DNA from: Apodemus sylvaticus
Taxonomy: Eukaryota; Chordata; Mammalia; Rodentia; Muridae
Direction of reading: 5' to 3'
Length of the DNA stretch: 64,000 nt
Assembly: GCF_947179515.1 (NCBI RefSeq)
Contig: NC_067473.1
Location: 91,124,850-91,188,849 of the forward strand
Part shown: positions 1 through 9,524 of the stretch, in pieces
Position numbering within the stretch: the stretch's first letter is position 1
Layout of the letters: every line of letters begins with the position of its first letter
The notes under the pieces: model-generated
Databases searched by the model: none
Told to the model about the DNA's origin: nothing
What the model saw: only the letters and a program-made list of their open reading frames with translations
Translations under genes and position numbers: made by a program

Positions 1-2961
1 GGGACTGACAAGTTGGGTTGCTTCCAGATACATTAGTTAGCTGGTAATTGATGAAGTATGACAATACACTCAGGTGAATTAAAGCTTCCAGAAATGTATC
101 TAAAAGATTTAAAGGACTTATATGGAATACAGTGAGTGAGCATTAATATAAAATTATAGGAATTCTAATGATCAACCAAGTAGTATTATTAAATATTGAA
201 ATAATAACTTACTAGTACTTAATAGCAAAAGTCATCATAAGCATGCTATAACCAACTGCTGGTCTTATAGATTTGTGTATTACATCTTTCCTATATTTGA
301 AACTATCCTAAGGATGGGAGATTGCCAACAGGTCAAGTGATTTACCCAAAATCATAGGAAAAATAAAAAGTGGTACTGTTTTCAAACCCCAGTGTTCTGG
401 CTCCAGCATCCATGATTGTATCGAACATGTATCTAACCCATTGTGAGGAATAACAAAAGGGACCACCAAAATCACATTACCTTCTGAACTGTTTCCAGAG
501 AAAGAACTAGTCATAAAGGATGAAAAGTTTAATAGCAACATTCTCATCATCAATCTCATTGTTTTTGGTGCTTAACCTCCTTTGGATTTATTACTGAAGA
601 AAGCAAGCTATGTAACATTCTATAAAGTCTTTAAGAACTTGAGCACACATGTGTAATGTGGCTGCAATGAGAACTGCACTTTGAGTAAAGCCAATTCTAC
701 ACTTGTGTGGGATCTCCAGGTCCCTGAGGTTTTTAGTGCAAGCAAGCATAGAAGTCAGGGCATAAGGTAAAGCACCCGTTAGCAGCAGTCACGGCAGAAG
801 GAAGAAAGCCTAGCATACCAACCTCCCACAATAACACCATCAGCCCACCTGATCAAAGAGGCATCCAAGGTCTGAAAGTTCAGGAAACATTTTGTTTACA
901 ACTGGGGCAAATGACCACATGGCATCTCCAGGTTCAGAAATTCATGTAAGTGATTCACTAGTAAGTCAAAGAAAATACTCTGGGTGGAAAGGGTGTCCTA
1001 TGAATGATGCTAGGATCATTACACTCCCTCCTGTACATGAATAGAGTAAGAAAGGTATTACAGACTCACCCATGTGTCACTAATAGTCTTCTGAACATCA
1101 TCACTAGAACATATCTAACAAAAAAGGATACCCATTAAAATTAACAAATAAAAAATAACCTCTGAAATTAAAAGAAACTTGAGAGATGTCATATCTAAAT
1201 TGGTGGGGGGCGGGGCAGGGCGGGGCGGGGCGGTAAGAATGGAAAGTGTCCTTTTCAAACATTAGATTTTGTGGTTTTGCACTGTGAGATTGGCAGCCTA
1301 GAAAAAAAGTGCTGTAATGGAGATTTAGTGCCTAGCAAGTAGATCCAAGCATAGCTGAGTCACCATTGAGAATTTCTATTCCCCTCTGAGTGTCTTTTAC
1401 ATTTTAAATTAGAATTCATTCTTAAGAAGCCCCAGTAGTGAAAGAGCTGAAAGCTTATCAAGATATAAGGTCTGACCCTATTGCAGTGTTTCATTTTAAA
1501 TTAAGCTTCTAATAGCCTCTTTTTGTAATAAAATTTCTCACATACTCTTGACTGGCTATCATTCATGAATACCAGCATTGTTATGATAATAGTGTCACAA
1601 ATAAAGCAATATCCTGTATTTTTTCTGATGCAGACTCACAAGTATCTCTGCAAAATAGAATAAAAAAGATATAATTAGATATTAGAATTACATTTATGAG
1701 CATCATCCATATTAATTATTTCCTGTGGAAATCAGGAAATCCTACATTTCTACCTACTTTTACTCTGTGTTTCAGTGTCTCTTAAAATACTATCTCCATC
1801 AAAATAGCTTTTATGTATGTAAAATTATGGTTATTTCTCAAATTATACTTTATTTTCCTTTAATGGAAACTAACTTAAATGGTGTTATTTTGACTTGCCA
1901 ATAAATGACTGAAGTTCCTAAAAAGTTTTATATGCAAGCTAATCCTTAAAGCTAGAAAAAAAGAATATACTTTAATTTTATTTGTAATAATGAAATACAT
2001 TATGAGATGCTATTTGGTTCAAGGAATATTTTGGCCTTTTTAGAAATGATTTGAGAAGTGATGATATTATTTCTGTTATTTTTGAACTGAAGAGGCTCTC
2101 ACTTTTCTGACCCTGAGCTTGCAAGAAAAAGTTAAAAAATGTTTTTAGAATTAATGTTTAAATTATAATTATGCCAAGAATTGTAAATAGTCAGAAGTGT
2201 ATGCTCTACTTCCAAGTCTATAATGTACCCTTGCAAAGTTTTATACATTCTGGCTGAAGACATGAGACTGAGCATTAGAAACAAAGGCCTTTATTATCCA
2301 CAGCACAGTTGACAGAAACAGTCATTTTCAACCTCAAAATGTGAGAGTGGTAATTTGGAGACTGATCCAGTAAAACTTGCTCACATCAGAAAACATACAA
2401 TTTACACAGACTCTGCTTTAAAAACTGTACAAACATTAGGTCCAGTTGCCACATGATCTCTCTTATCTAATCAGATGGAGAGCAATCTGTTCTTTGCATG
2501 AAGAAAAACAATACTTTTGTCTGAAACTATATAACCATACAAATATTCCTGAAGAGTACAAGACAAAAGCTCTCACAGACATGCAGGAACAAAATGGAGT
2601 GTTTCCCCAATAAGAAGCCTTCATTAGTCATTCTGCGTGTGAGAATTAGTTTATTTGATAACACTAGTTGTACACCCAAATCAATTCTTATGTAATTTTC
2701 ATGATCACTTGCAGACACACACAGAACTGTAAAGGTGTGAACTGCTCCATGCTCAAATCCTTGACTTGGAAATCAACACATAGATATAAAGGGTTTATTT
2801 TGACTCTCTTCTGTAGCGATTTTAGTTCATTAGTGGTTGGTCCTGTTGCTTTGGGTGTACAGCAAGCAGCAGATCATAGTTGGAACACAAACTGGGACAA
2901 ACACAAAATGGGATAAAATTGCCCAACTAATGGCCAGGAAATGAAAGAAATAGTGAAGAAA
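1..2961. other. AT-rich sequence without a recognised gene
   Basis: About 3 kb with stops in every frame and no open frame beyond about 80 codons. I recognise no SINE, LINE or LTR here. The only local structure that stands out is a G-rich tract near 1203-1233. The stretch ends at the target site of the ERV-L provirus. It could contain old unrecognised repeats. Confidence 0.6.
1203..1233 (+). repeat. G-rich (GGGGC)n-like tract, quadruplex-capable
   Basis: Six or more G runs of three to six bases are separated by single C or CA within about 31 bases, in otherwise AT-rich DNA. The pattern fits the usual intramolecular G-quadruplex rule (four G3+ runs with short loops) on the plus strand. Function unknown; it may simply be a short expanded tandem repeat. 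Confidence 0.7.
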
Positions 2962-2966
2962 CCAGG
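2962..2966. repeat. ERV-L target-site duplication, left copy (CCAGG)
   Basis: The bases CCAGG sit immediately left of the TG that opens the left LTR, and the same five bases follow the CA that closes the right LTR at 9520-9524. A 5-bp duplication is usual for ERV-L integrases, so this defines one integration event for both LTRs and the interior. Confidence 0.85.
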
Positions 2967-3464
2967 TGTATTAGTTTGGGTTCTCTAGAGTCACAGAACA
3001 TATAGGTAGTCTCTATATAGTTAGAGAATTTGTCAATGACTTACAGTCTATAGTCCAACTCCCCAAAAATGGGCAGCAGCAGCTGTGGATGGAAGTCCAA
3101 GGATCTAGTAGTTGCTCAGTCCCACAAGGCAAGCAGTCAAGGAAGAGTGAGTAAATCTTCCTTCTTCCAATGTCCTTATATATCTCCAGCAGGGGGTGTA
3201 GCCCAGATTAAAGGCTGTAGTTCTCCAGCAGAGGGTGTGGCCCAGATTAAAGGGCCTTTAATCCCAGATGATCTTGAACTCGGAGATCTCCTTGTCTTAA
3301 TCTTGGAATTCATAGCCACTATGCTCCAAGATCTCCACGCCAAGATTCAGGTCAGAAACGTATATCTCTGAGCCTCCAGATTAGGATCACAGGTGAGCCT
3401 TCCAATTCTAGATTGTAGTTCATTCCAGATATAGTCAAGTTGACAACCAGGAATAGCTACTACA
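2967..3464 (-). repeat. ERV-L 3' LTR
   Basis: Begins TGTATTAG on the plus strand and ends TACTACA, so it keeps TG...CA ends. It aligns with 9005-9519 along its whole length; the right copy has an extra block of about 13 bases near 9293-9306 and two small insertions. It is the 3' LTR because the provirus reads leftward on the minus strand. It contains the 39-bp tandem duplication and a TATA-like element also seen in the 5' LTR. Confidence 0.92.
3183..3253 (-). repeat. 39-bp-period tandem duplication inside the 3' LTR
   Basis: Two 32-base copies, at 3183-3214 and 3222-3253, share the pattern TCTCCAGCAG-(A/G)GGG and GCCCAGATTAAAGG and differ at only two positions. The spacing between copy starts is 39 bases. 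On the transcribed minus strand the second copy contains CCACACCC, a CACCC-box (KLF/Sp-type) core. The location upstream of the TATA-like element matches a U3 enhancer repeat. Confidence 0.8.
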
Positions 3465-3478
3465 ATCCACCCCTTGTC
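3465..3478 (-). promoter_or_regulatory. ERV-L polypurine tract
   Basis: On the minus strand the bases just before the 3' LTR read GACAAGGGGTGGAT, a purine-rich stretch abutting the LTR where plus-strand DNA synthesis would be primed. Its position directly next to the LTR edge supports the call; it is short and slightly degenerate. Confidence 0.7.
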
Positions 3479-3712
3479 AACTTGACACAAATAATATCTC
3501 ATGTCCACATGAAACAATAACAAGGTCATAAATACTCCTAACATGATATAACTATTCCTCGTACAATAGCAAACGCTCATTTGTAAATTTACAAAGGAAA
3601 AATGTCCCTTGGGAACATTTTTTTTTAGTGTCTCAATACCAATTGATGTTAAAGGAATTAGAAGAAAGACAAATGTATCCTTAACAAAATAAGATAGAAG
3701 TATTCATATTAA
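3479..3712 (-). other. ERV-L untranslated 3' region between pol and 3' LTR
   Basis: About 235 bases separate the last pol codons from the polypurine tract. No env-like reading frame is present, as expected for ERV-L. A 13-base arm at 3474-3486 pairs with 3434-3446 inside the LTR edge, giving a potential hairpin across the LTR boundary. Confidence 0.65.
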
Positions 3713-4219
3713 TTATAATCCTCGTTTCTGTAACTGGTTACGTGGCCTTAGCTGGTATTTATAACTACCTTCCTCTGCTACCCATTCTGTATTTCCTTCA
3801 CTTTCAGCAAGCACTTCAGCAGGTCTTGGCTCTTTTCCTGGAGGACTGACCCATACCTTCATTCCTGATGTGTCATCCTTTGCCATCCTGCTTGGATTAG
3901 GCTGTTGTAGTTTCCCATTGACTTTAATCACAGGACATGGTAGTACTATGAGACGCCCTAAGGGATCTCCTGCACTTCAGACATAATCCTGCTTATCTCA
4001 ATTGTGGAGAGGCAATCCAATTTCCCCATGATAATCTGGATCTATCACCCCTCCTAACACTGTTATTCCTTTCTTAGCCTGTTGGTTTAAGGGCATTAGA
4101 AGCCCAAAATGGCCAAGGGGAAATCTGAGTTTCCAGTTCAATGGAATATTTGTTGTGGCTCCTGGTAGGAGCACTCCCCTATCTGGAACCAAAACTTCTA
4201 GGCCAGCAGATCCTAAAGT
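3713..4219 (-). pseudogene. ERV-L pol C-terminus: dUTPase domain, broken
   Basis: dUTPase converts dUTP to dUMP and keeps uracil out of reverse transcripts; ERV-L carries it downstream of integrase. Motif 1 appears as GSAGLEVLVP (encoded from 4213 leftward), motif 2 as PLGHFGLLMP, and motif 3 as GVIDPDYHGEIGL ending near 4008. The motif 3 aspartate and tyrosine are kept, while the family's usual D-S-A-G-Y in motif 1 reads G-S-A-G-L here. TGA stops at 3998-4000 and 3977-3979 break the frame, which then continues open in the same frame to 3713 with a basic tail. I see no Gly-rich fifth motif. It reads in the same frame as the integrase and would be part of one polyprotein. Confidence 0.85.
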
Positions 4220-4942
4220 TGTGGGGACAGGAAGCAAAAATTTTCTTAGAGGGTTACTAAGAGTGATAGTGAGTGGAACTATTCCCTTTTCCACCCCTTG
4301 ATCCCTGGACCCATGGATCCTGGCTATGGGAGAAACTGTACCATATATTGAATGCTGATTCAAAGCATATACTGCCTTCTGACGAACTCTGCCCCAGCCC
4401 TCCATGCTGTTGCCACCTAATTGGCACTGTAACTGTGCCTTCAAAAGGCCATTCCATCTTTCTATCAGTCCAGCTGCTTCAGGATGATGGGAAACATGAT
4501 AAGACCAGTGAATTCCATAATCGTGGGCCCACTGTCGCACTTCTCTGGCTGTGAAATGAGTTCCTTGGTCAGAAGCAATACTGTGTGGAATACCATGATG
4601 ATAGATAAGGTATTCTGTGAGTCCACTGATGGTGGTTTTGGCAGAAGCATTACGTGCAGGAAAGGCAAATCCATAACCAGAATAAGTATCTACTCCAGTA
4701 AGAACAAAAGGTTGTCCTTTCCATGGAGAAAGTGGTCCAATATAGTCAACCTGCCACCAGGTTGCTGGCTGGTCACCTCGAGGAATGGTGCCATATCTGG
4801 GGCTCAGTGCTGGTTTCTGCTGTTGGCAGATCTGGCATTCAGCAGCAGCTGTAGCCAGGTCAGCCTTGATGAGTGGAAGTCCGTGTTGCTGAGCCCAAGC
4901 TTAACCTCCATCTCGGCCACCATGGCCACTTTTTTCATGTGC
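4220..4942 (-). pseudogene. ERV-L pol: integrase domain, broken
   Basis: Integrase joins viral DNA ends to host DNA. An N-terminal zinc-binding pattern is visible: an HEKSGHGG-like histidine pair and, about 38 residues later, CQIC. The catalytic core follows, with the first Asp in QVDYIGPL, the second in ASDQGTHF, and a Glu in GLIERWNG exactly 35 residues after the second Asp, which is the DD35E arrangement. A TAG at 4943-4945 separates it in frame from RNase H, and a TAA at 4901-4903 lies inside the zinc-binding part. From 4900 leftward the frame stays open through the core and into the dUTPase. All three catalytic acidic residues survive, though the protein could not be made whole. Confidence 0.9.
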
Positions 4943-6114
4943 CTACTGGGCAATAACTGGGATGGCTGGGGAAAGAGGCTGACTGTCCACAGAACGGGTC
5001 ATCTTATCCACTTGATTACTGAAGCCCTCCTCAGCTGAAGTCACCTTTTGGTGAGCATTTGCATGGGACACAAGTATCTTCACATCCTTTGCCCATTTGG
5101 AGAGATCTATCCACATACTTCTTCCCCAGATGTCTTTCTCACCAATTTTCCAATTGTGATCTTTCCACATCCCTGACCATCCAGCCAATCCATTGGCTAC
5201 AGCCCATGAGTCAGTGAACAATCGTACATCTGGCCATTTCTTCTTCCAAACAAACTGTAATACCATGTGTACTGCCCGAAGTTCTGCCCACTGTGAAGAT
5301 TTTTCCTTCACCTGTATCTTTCAGGCTTGTCCCAGAAAGGGCTTGTAATGCTGCAGTTGTCCACTTCTGGGTAGTGCCTGCATAACATGCAGAGCCATCA
5401 GTAAACCAGGTCCTAGTCTTCTCTTCTTCAGTCAACTGGTCATAGGGAACACCCCATGAGGCTATAGGCACATGCTTGGCAGCAGATGGCATTGTAACAG
5501 GAGTAGAAACCATAGGCATCTGAGCAACTTCTTCATGTAACTTGTTTGTGCCTTCAGGACCTGCTCTGGCCCAATCACATATATACCACTTCCACTTGAT
5601 AATAGACTGCTGTTGTGCATGCCCTACTTTATGACTTGGAGGGTCTGATAACACCCAGCTCATGATGGGCAGTTCAGGTCACATAGTAACTTGGTGTTCT
5701 ATTGTCAAACGATCGGTTTCCAATAAGGCCCAATAGCAGACCAAGAGTGTTTTTCAAAGGGAGAGTAGATGGCTGCAGATGACAGTAGAGCTTTGCTCCA
5801 AAATCCCAAAGGTCTCTTCTGTGATTCACCTACAGGGGCCTGCCAGAGGCTCCAAACATCATCCCTATCTGCCACTGACACCTCAAGTACCATTGGGTCT
5901 GCTGAATCATATAGTCCAAGTGGTAGTGCAGCCTGCACAGCAGCCTGGACCTGTTGAAGAGCCTTCTCCTGTTCTGGGCCCCACACAAAGCTAGCAGATT
6001 TCCGAGTCACTCAGTAAATAGGCCTGAGTAACACACCTAAGTCAGGAATGTGCTGTCTCCAGAATCCAAATAGACCCACTAAATGTTGTGCTTCATTCTT
6101 GGTGGTGGGAGGGG
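4943..6114 (-). pseudogene. ERV-L pol: RT connection and RNase H, frameshifted
   Basis: RNase H removes the RNA strand of the RNA-DNA hybrid. The part near 5705-6010 encodes a connection segment rich in Trp and Ser. The first RNase H acidic site is in FTDGSA (in the 5211-5663 frame), the Glu is in WAELRAV and the next Asp in FTDSWAVANGL (both in the 4943-5311 frame), followed by HANAHQ and a later Asp in NQVDKM. Breaks: a TGA at 6011-6013, a frame change near 5710-5725, a TGA at 5679-5681 and a frame change near 5300-5325. Order and motif spacing match ERV-L pol. No start of its own is expected because it is a polyprotein segment. Confidence 0.87.
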
Positions 6115-6918
6115 CTAGGTGCAATAACTTATCTTCAACCTTAGAAGGAATATCTCTGCAGCCCCACACCACTGTACTCCTAAGAATTTCACTGAAGTAG
6201 ATGGACCTTGAATCTTTCTTGGATTAATTTCCCATCCTCTGATATGCATATGTGTTACCAATGAATCCAAAGTGGTTGCTACTTCCTGCTCACTTGGTCC
6301 AATCAGCATAAAATCATCAATATAGTGCACCAATGTGATATTTTGTGGAAGAGACAAATGATCAAGGTCCCTTCTAACTAAGTTATAACACAGGGCAGGA
6401 GAGTTAATATATCCTTGAGGCAAAACTGTAAAGGTATACTGCTGGCCTTGCCAACTGAAAGCAAATTGCTTCTGGTGGTCCTTATGGGCAGGTACTGAGA
6501 AGAAGGCATGTGCCAGGTCAATAGCTGTGTACCAGGTTCCAGGAGATGTGTTAATTTGCTCAAGTAACGAAACTACATCTGGTACTGCAGCTGCAATTGG
6601 AGTTATTACCTGATTTAATTTTCGATAGTCAACTGTCATCCTCCATGATCCATCTGTCTTCTGCACTGGCCAGATGGGAGAGTTAAAGGGAGATGTGGTG
6701 GGAATCACCACCCCTGCATCTTTCAAGTCCTTGATTGTGGCAGTAATTTCTGCAGTTCCTCCAGGGATACGATATTGTTTTTGATTCACTATTTTCTTTG
6801 GCAGAGGCAACTCTAAAGACTTCCATTTTACCTTTCCAACCATAATAGCCCTCACTCCACAGGTCAGAGAACCAATGTGAGAATTCTGCCAATTTCTGAG
6901 TATATCTATCCCAATTAT
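6115..6918 (-). pseudogene. ERV-L pol: reverse transcriptase domain, nearly open
   Basis: The best-preserved coding piece: about 246 codons open from 6855 to 6115, with the upstream frame reaching about 6918. It shows the RT fingers motif SPIWPVQKTDGSWRMTVDYR, motif A with its Asp in AIDLAHAFFSVP, motif B LPQGYINSP, and the catalytic YIDD at 6313-6324. All three polymerase aspartates are kept. The LPQG and YIDD combination and flanking sequence are ERV-L-like. The frame joins the protease through a one-base shift near 6915 and is lost by another shift near 6160. The open ATG at 6853-6855 is internal and not a real start. Confidence 0.92.
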
Positions 6919-7256
6919 ACATTTGGAACTGGGGAAATGACCACAGGATGTGTTCGGGGACCCACTGGACCTACTGTGAGTCCCACATCAGTCAAAACTC
7001 CATTAATCCCCTGTCCTCCATAAGCCCCTACTCTAACTGGAGGGCCACAATGTTTCTTGGGCTCTCCTGGGATCAGTGTCAATTCAGAACCAGTATCCAA
7101 TAGCCCCCAGAAAGTCTGATTATTTCCTTTCCCCCAGTGTACAGTTACCCTTGTAAAAGGCCATTGGTCCCTCTGGGGAAGAACTGGAGAAAGACTAACA
7201 GCAAAACTTTTAGGTGTCTTATCAAGATCCATCCTCAGGGGAACCCGGCCACCTCT
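6915..7256 (-). pseudogene. ERV-L protease domain
   Basis: An aspartic protease that would cut the Gag-Pol polyprotein. The active-site motif LLDTGSELTLIP is intact, with DTGS encoded at 7086-7097; a downstream GINGV/LTVGPVG stretch fits the flap region. It lies in the same frame as gag, separated only by the TGA at 7257-7259, and runs open until a stop at 6915-6917, where the RT frame takes over after a one-base shift. Length (about 110 codons) is normal for a retroviral protease. Confidence 0.87.
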
Positions 7257-8968
7257 TCATTCAAGGGGTTCTGGATCTGTAAACTGGCTCAAGTCTGGAA
7301 ATTGATTCACTGGCTGAGACTGCCCTTTGTCATGATCCAATGCAGCCTTTCCGTCATTTGTTTGAGGATTTTTCTGCTTATACAGATCAAACAGATATGC
7401 AGTAGGTTTCCTATGGATTTCATCACTGGAAACATCATGATTGATTAGCCAGCACCAAAGGTCCAAACGAGCCATACCATTATAAATTCCACCTTTCTGC
7501 CCATTATGGGGTACATCATTATAAACATTGCTTTGTCTACGCTGTCCATTATAACTGCAATCACCTTGTCTCTGGCGATTCAATGCTGCCACCTGGCCCT
7601 TGTTAACTCGGCGCCCAATTAAACCCATTGAATTTAATTCATCTAATTGAGCAGCAGCATCTCCAACTCGAAGGTCTGGCACAAGGAAAAAGGCAAGAAC
7701 AAAACTCTTTAAATGTGCTGGTGCCCCTCTCACCAGTTTGCATCTTATAGAACTGGTGAAGGGCATATCTTCCGGATCTTCCCACTGTGGAGGATTAGGT
7801 TTTACACAGCGTATCCACTCTAGCATTGCAATTTCCCTAAGCCTTAAAATCCCTTCATCAACACTAAGCCAAGGGATATCAGGCATCTCCAACTCCTTTT
7901 CAGTAAGCCATCTTTTGATAAATACTTCAGCCAACCAATCAAACAAACTTTTGACACCTTTTGTAACTGTGCCAGCTTCCATATTAAACCTAGAATCTCC
8001 ATTCAGAGGGCCCATGCCAATAAACTCAGCCTGCTCTAGTTTTATGTTCCTTCCACCATTATCTCACACCCTTAAAAGCCATTCCCACGCATATTCCCAA
8101 GACTTCTGCTTGAATGAATTAGCAAACTCATTAAGCTCCTTATTAGTAGAGTGTATTTCCTCATGGACTACACTTTCTACCTCCCCTCTAGGGGCCTGCT
8201 TTGCCTTGAGTCTGGTTATAGGTCTAGAAGAAACTATTGTTGGGCCCTGAGAAACATCAGTATTGTCAGCAAAAGTCACTGCTGGTTTATCAGGCTCTGA
8301 GGGATTAATTTCCTCAAGTGGAGAAGGCATTATTTCAAGGGGTGGGGCTGAGGGTGCTACTTCTTCAGGTGGAGCAAATCCTTGAAAATCTGAAGATTCA
8401 AAATTCTCAATTTCAACAGGGTCTTCCCACACATCCCCATCCCAAGTTATAGTATCCTAGTCTTTGCCAATTAATGCCCTTACTTTAACTGCTGACACCC
8501 TCTGAGGTTGAGACTTAAATTTTCGCTGTAATTCAGCCAACCTTATAATGATGGCTTCAGTTTGATTTTCTGCTACTTGAGCTCTATGGCTGCTAGAGAG
8601 TACATTCTCTTCAAAGACACACTTAGCAATCTTTAGATTGTTTACTTGAGTCTGGAGCTCTTTGATTTTATCAGACAACTCCTTCCTTTCCTTCATTGCC
8701 GCCCCCCCCCCCAGATGCTAAAAGTAACCAGCCAGCAAAATCATTTTCCGGTTTTTTTCCCCAACTTGGAGAAAGTATTGTATACCACTGAATCACATAA
8801 TTCATCAAGATAATCAAAGGCATTAGCTTCATAAAGCTTGAGATATAGTATCATCCACGGGCCTTCAATATTCTCTGAGATCCCAGGAGGGAGAGAGTCT
8901 GGAGAGGTTTCAGTAGTTGAAGGTGCTAGTGGATCAACCAACCAACTCCAAAATTTTAAAACATTCAT
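7257..8968 (-). pseudogene. ERV-L gag, interrupted
   Basis: Gag builds the virus-like particle. Start chosen at the ATG at 8966-8968, 36 bases inside the LTR, giving MNVLKFWSWLVDPLAP. The first 75 codons are in one frame; the frame then changes at an 11-base C run (8702-8712). The next 79 codons are Lys/Glu/Gln-rich with a coiled-coil look (KELQTQVNNLK). A TAG at 8457-8459 and a TGA at 8064-8066 break a frame that is otherwise open from 8696 to 7257. The middle is acidic and Pro-rich (APPEEVAPSAPPLE), and the C-terminal half resembles a capsid with a DIPWLSVDEG segment. I see no CCHC zinc knuckle. The final TGA at 7257-7259 precedes the protease in frame. Confidence 0.88.
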
Positions 8969-8982
8969 CCTTCTGCTCCTCT

Positions 8983-9001
8983 AGAACCATTCCTGGTACC
9001 A
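8983..9001 (-). promoter_or_regulatory. ERV-L primer-binding site
   Basis: Reading the minus strand, TTGGTACCAGGAATGG begins about three bases after the 5' LTR ends. This is where a tRNA primes first-strand synthesis. The CAGGA(A/G)TGG part is compatible with tRNA-Leu, the primer for which ERV-L is named, but the match is imperfect. A close variant occupies the same position in the MaLR element at 60781. Confidence 0.7.
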
Positions 9002-9211
9002 ACTTGTATTAGTTTGGGTTCTATAGAGTCACAGAATGTATGGGCAGTCTCTGTATAGTTAGGGAATTTGTCGATGACTTACAGTCTATAGTCCAGCTCC
9101 CCCAAAATGGGCAGCAGCAGCTGTGGATGGAAGTCCAAGGATCTAGCTGTTGCTCAGTCCCACAAGGAAAGCAGGCAAGGAAGAGTGAGTAAATTTTCCT
9201 TTTTCCAATGT

Positions 9212-9220
9212 CCTTATATA
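9212..9220 (-). promoter_or_regulatory. TATA-like box in the ERV-L 5' LTR
   Basis: The minus strand reads TATATAAGG, immediately downstream of the duplicated U3 unit and about 200 bases before the end of the LTR, which is where an RNA polymerase II TATA box would be. The same element is at 3174-3182 in the 3' LTR. Activity is not shown. Confidence 0.55.
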
Positions 9221-9222
9221 GA

Positions 9223-9293
9223 TCTCCAGCAGAGGCTATAGCCCAGATTAAAGGCTGTAGGTCTCCAGCAGAGGGTGTGGCCCAGATTAAAGG
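9223..9293 (-). repeat. 39-bp-period tandem duplication inside the 5' LTR
   Basis: Copies at 9223-9254 and 9262-9293 have the same 39-base spacing as those in the 3' LTR. Presence in both LTRs means the duplication was there before integration. The second copy is identical in both LTRs over 32 bases, while the first differs at three positions. Confidence 0.8.
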
Positions 9294-9519
9294 CATGTGC
9301 CTCCATGCCTTTAATCCCAAATGATCTTGAACACGGATATCTCCTTGTCTTAATCTTCTGGAATTCATAGCCACTCTGCTTCAAGATCTCCACGCCAAGA
9401 TCCAGGTCAGAAACTTATATCTCTGAGCCTCCAGATTAGGATCATAGGTGAGCCTTCCAACTCAAGATTGTAGTTCATTCCAGATATAGTCAAGTTGACA
9501 ACCAGAAATAGCCACTGCA

Positions 9520-9524
9520 CCAGG
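9520..9524. repeat. ERV-L target-site duplication, right copy (CCAGG)
   Basis: CCAGG directly after the closing CA of the 5' LTR, identical to 2962-2966. Confidence 0.85.

Larger units (their letters stand above)
2967..9519 (-). mobile_element. Full-length degenerate ERV-L (class III) endogenous retrovirus
   Basis: A 6.55-kb provirus on the minus strand: two LTRs of about 500 bp, primer-binding site, gag, protease, RT, RNase H, integrase, a dUTPase domain after the integrase, polypurine tract, and no env. The order pol-dUTPase and the absence of env are diagnostic of ERV-L (MuERV-L/HERV-L type). The LTRs differ at roughly 33 of about 498 hand-aligned positions, so the insertion is millions of years old rather than recent; a date needs a measured local rate. 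Every major coding domain is interrupted by stops or frameshifts, so no functional protein can be expected. The exact rodent subfamily is not assigned. Confidence 0.93.
9005..9519 (-). repeat. ERV-L 5' LTR
   Basis: TG...CA-bounded 515-bp LTR that would drive leftward transcription. It matches the 3' LTR throughout, including the 39-bp duplicated unit. A TATA-like element on the minus strand lies at 9212-9220 and the enhancer-like repeat at 9223-9293, which is the expected U3 order. It is followed by the CCAGG target duplication. Confidence 0.92.

Noticed and set aside
3713..3931. Separate small viral gene (accessory or env remnant)
   Set aside because: It is in the same frame as the dUTPase and is its C-terminal extension after two TGA stops; no signal peptide or transmembrane segment.
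4484..5038. 184-codon plus-strand open frame
   Set aside because: It lies antisense to the ERV-L integrase and RNase H; the minus strand shows clear catalytic motifs, so this frame is a shadow.
7738..8250. 170-codon plus-strand open frame
   Set aside because: Antisense to ERV-L gag, no motif of its own.
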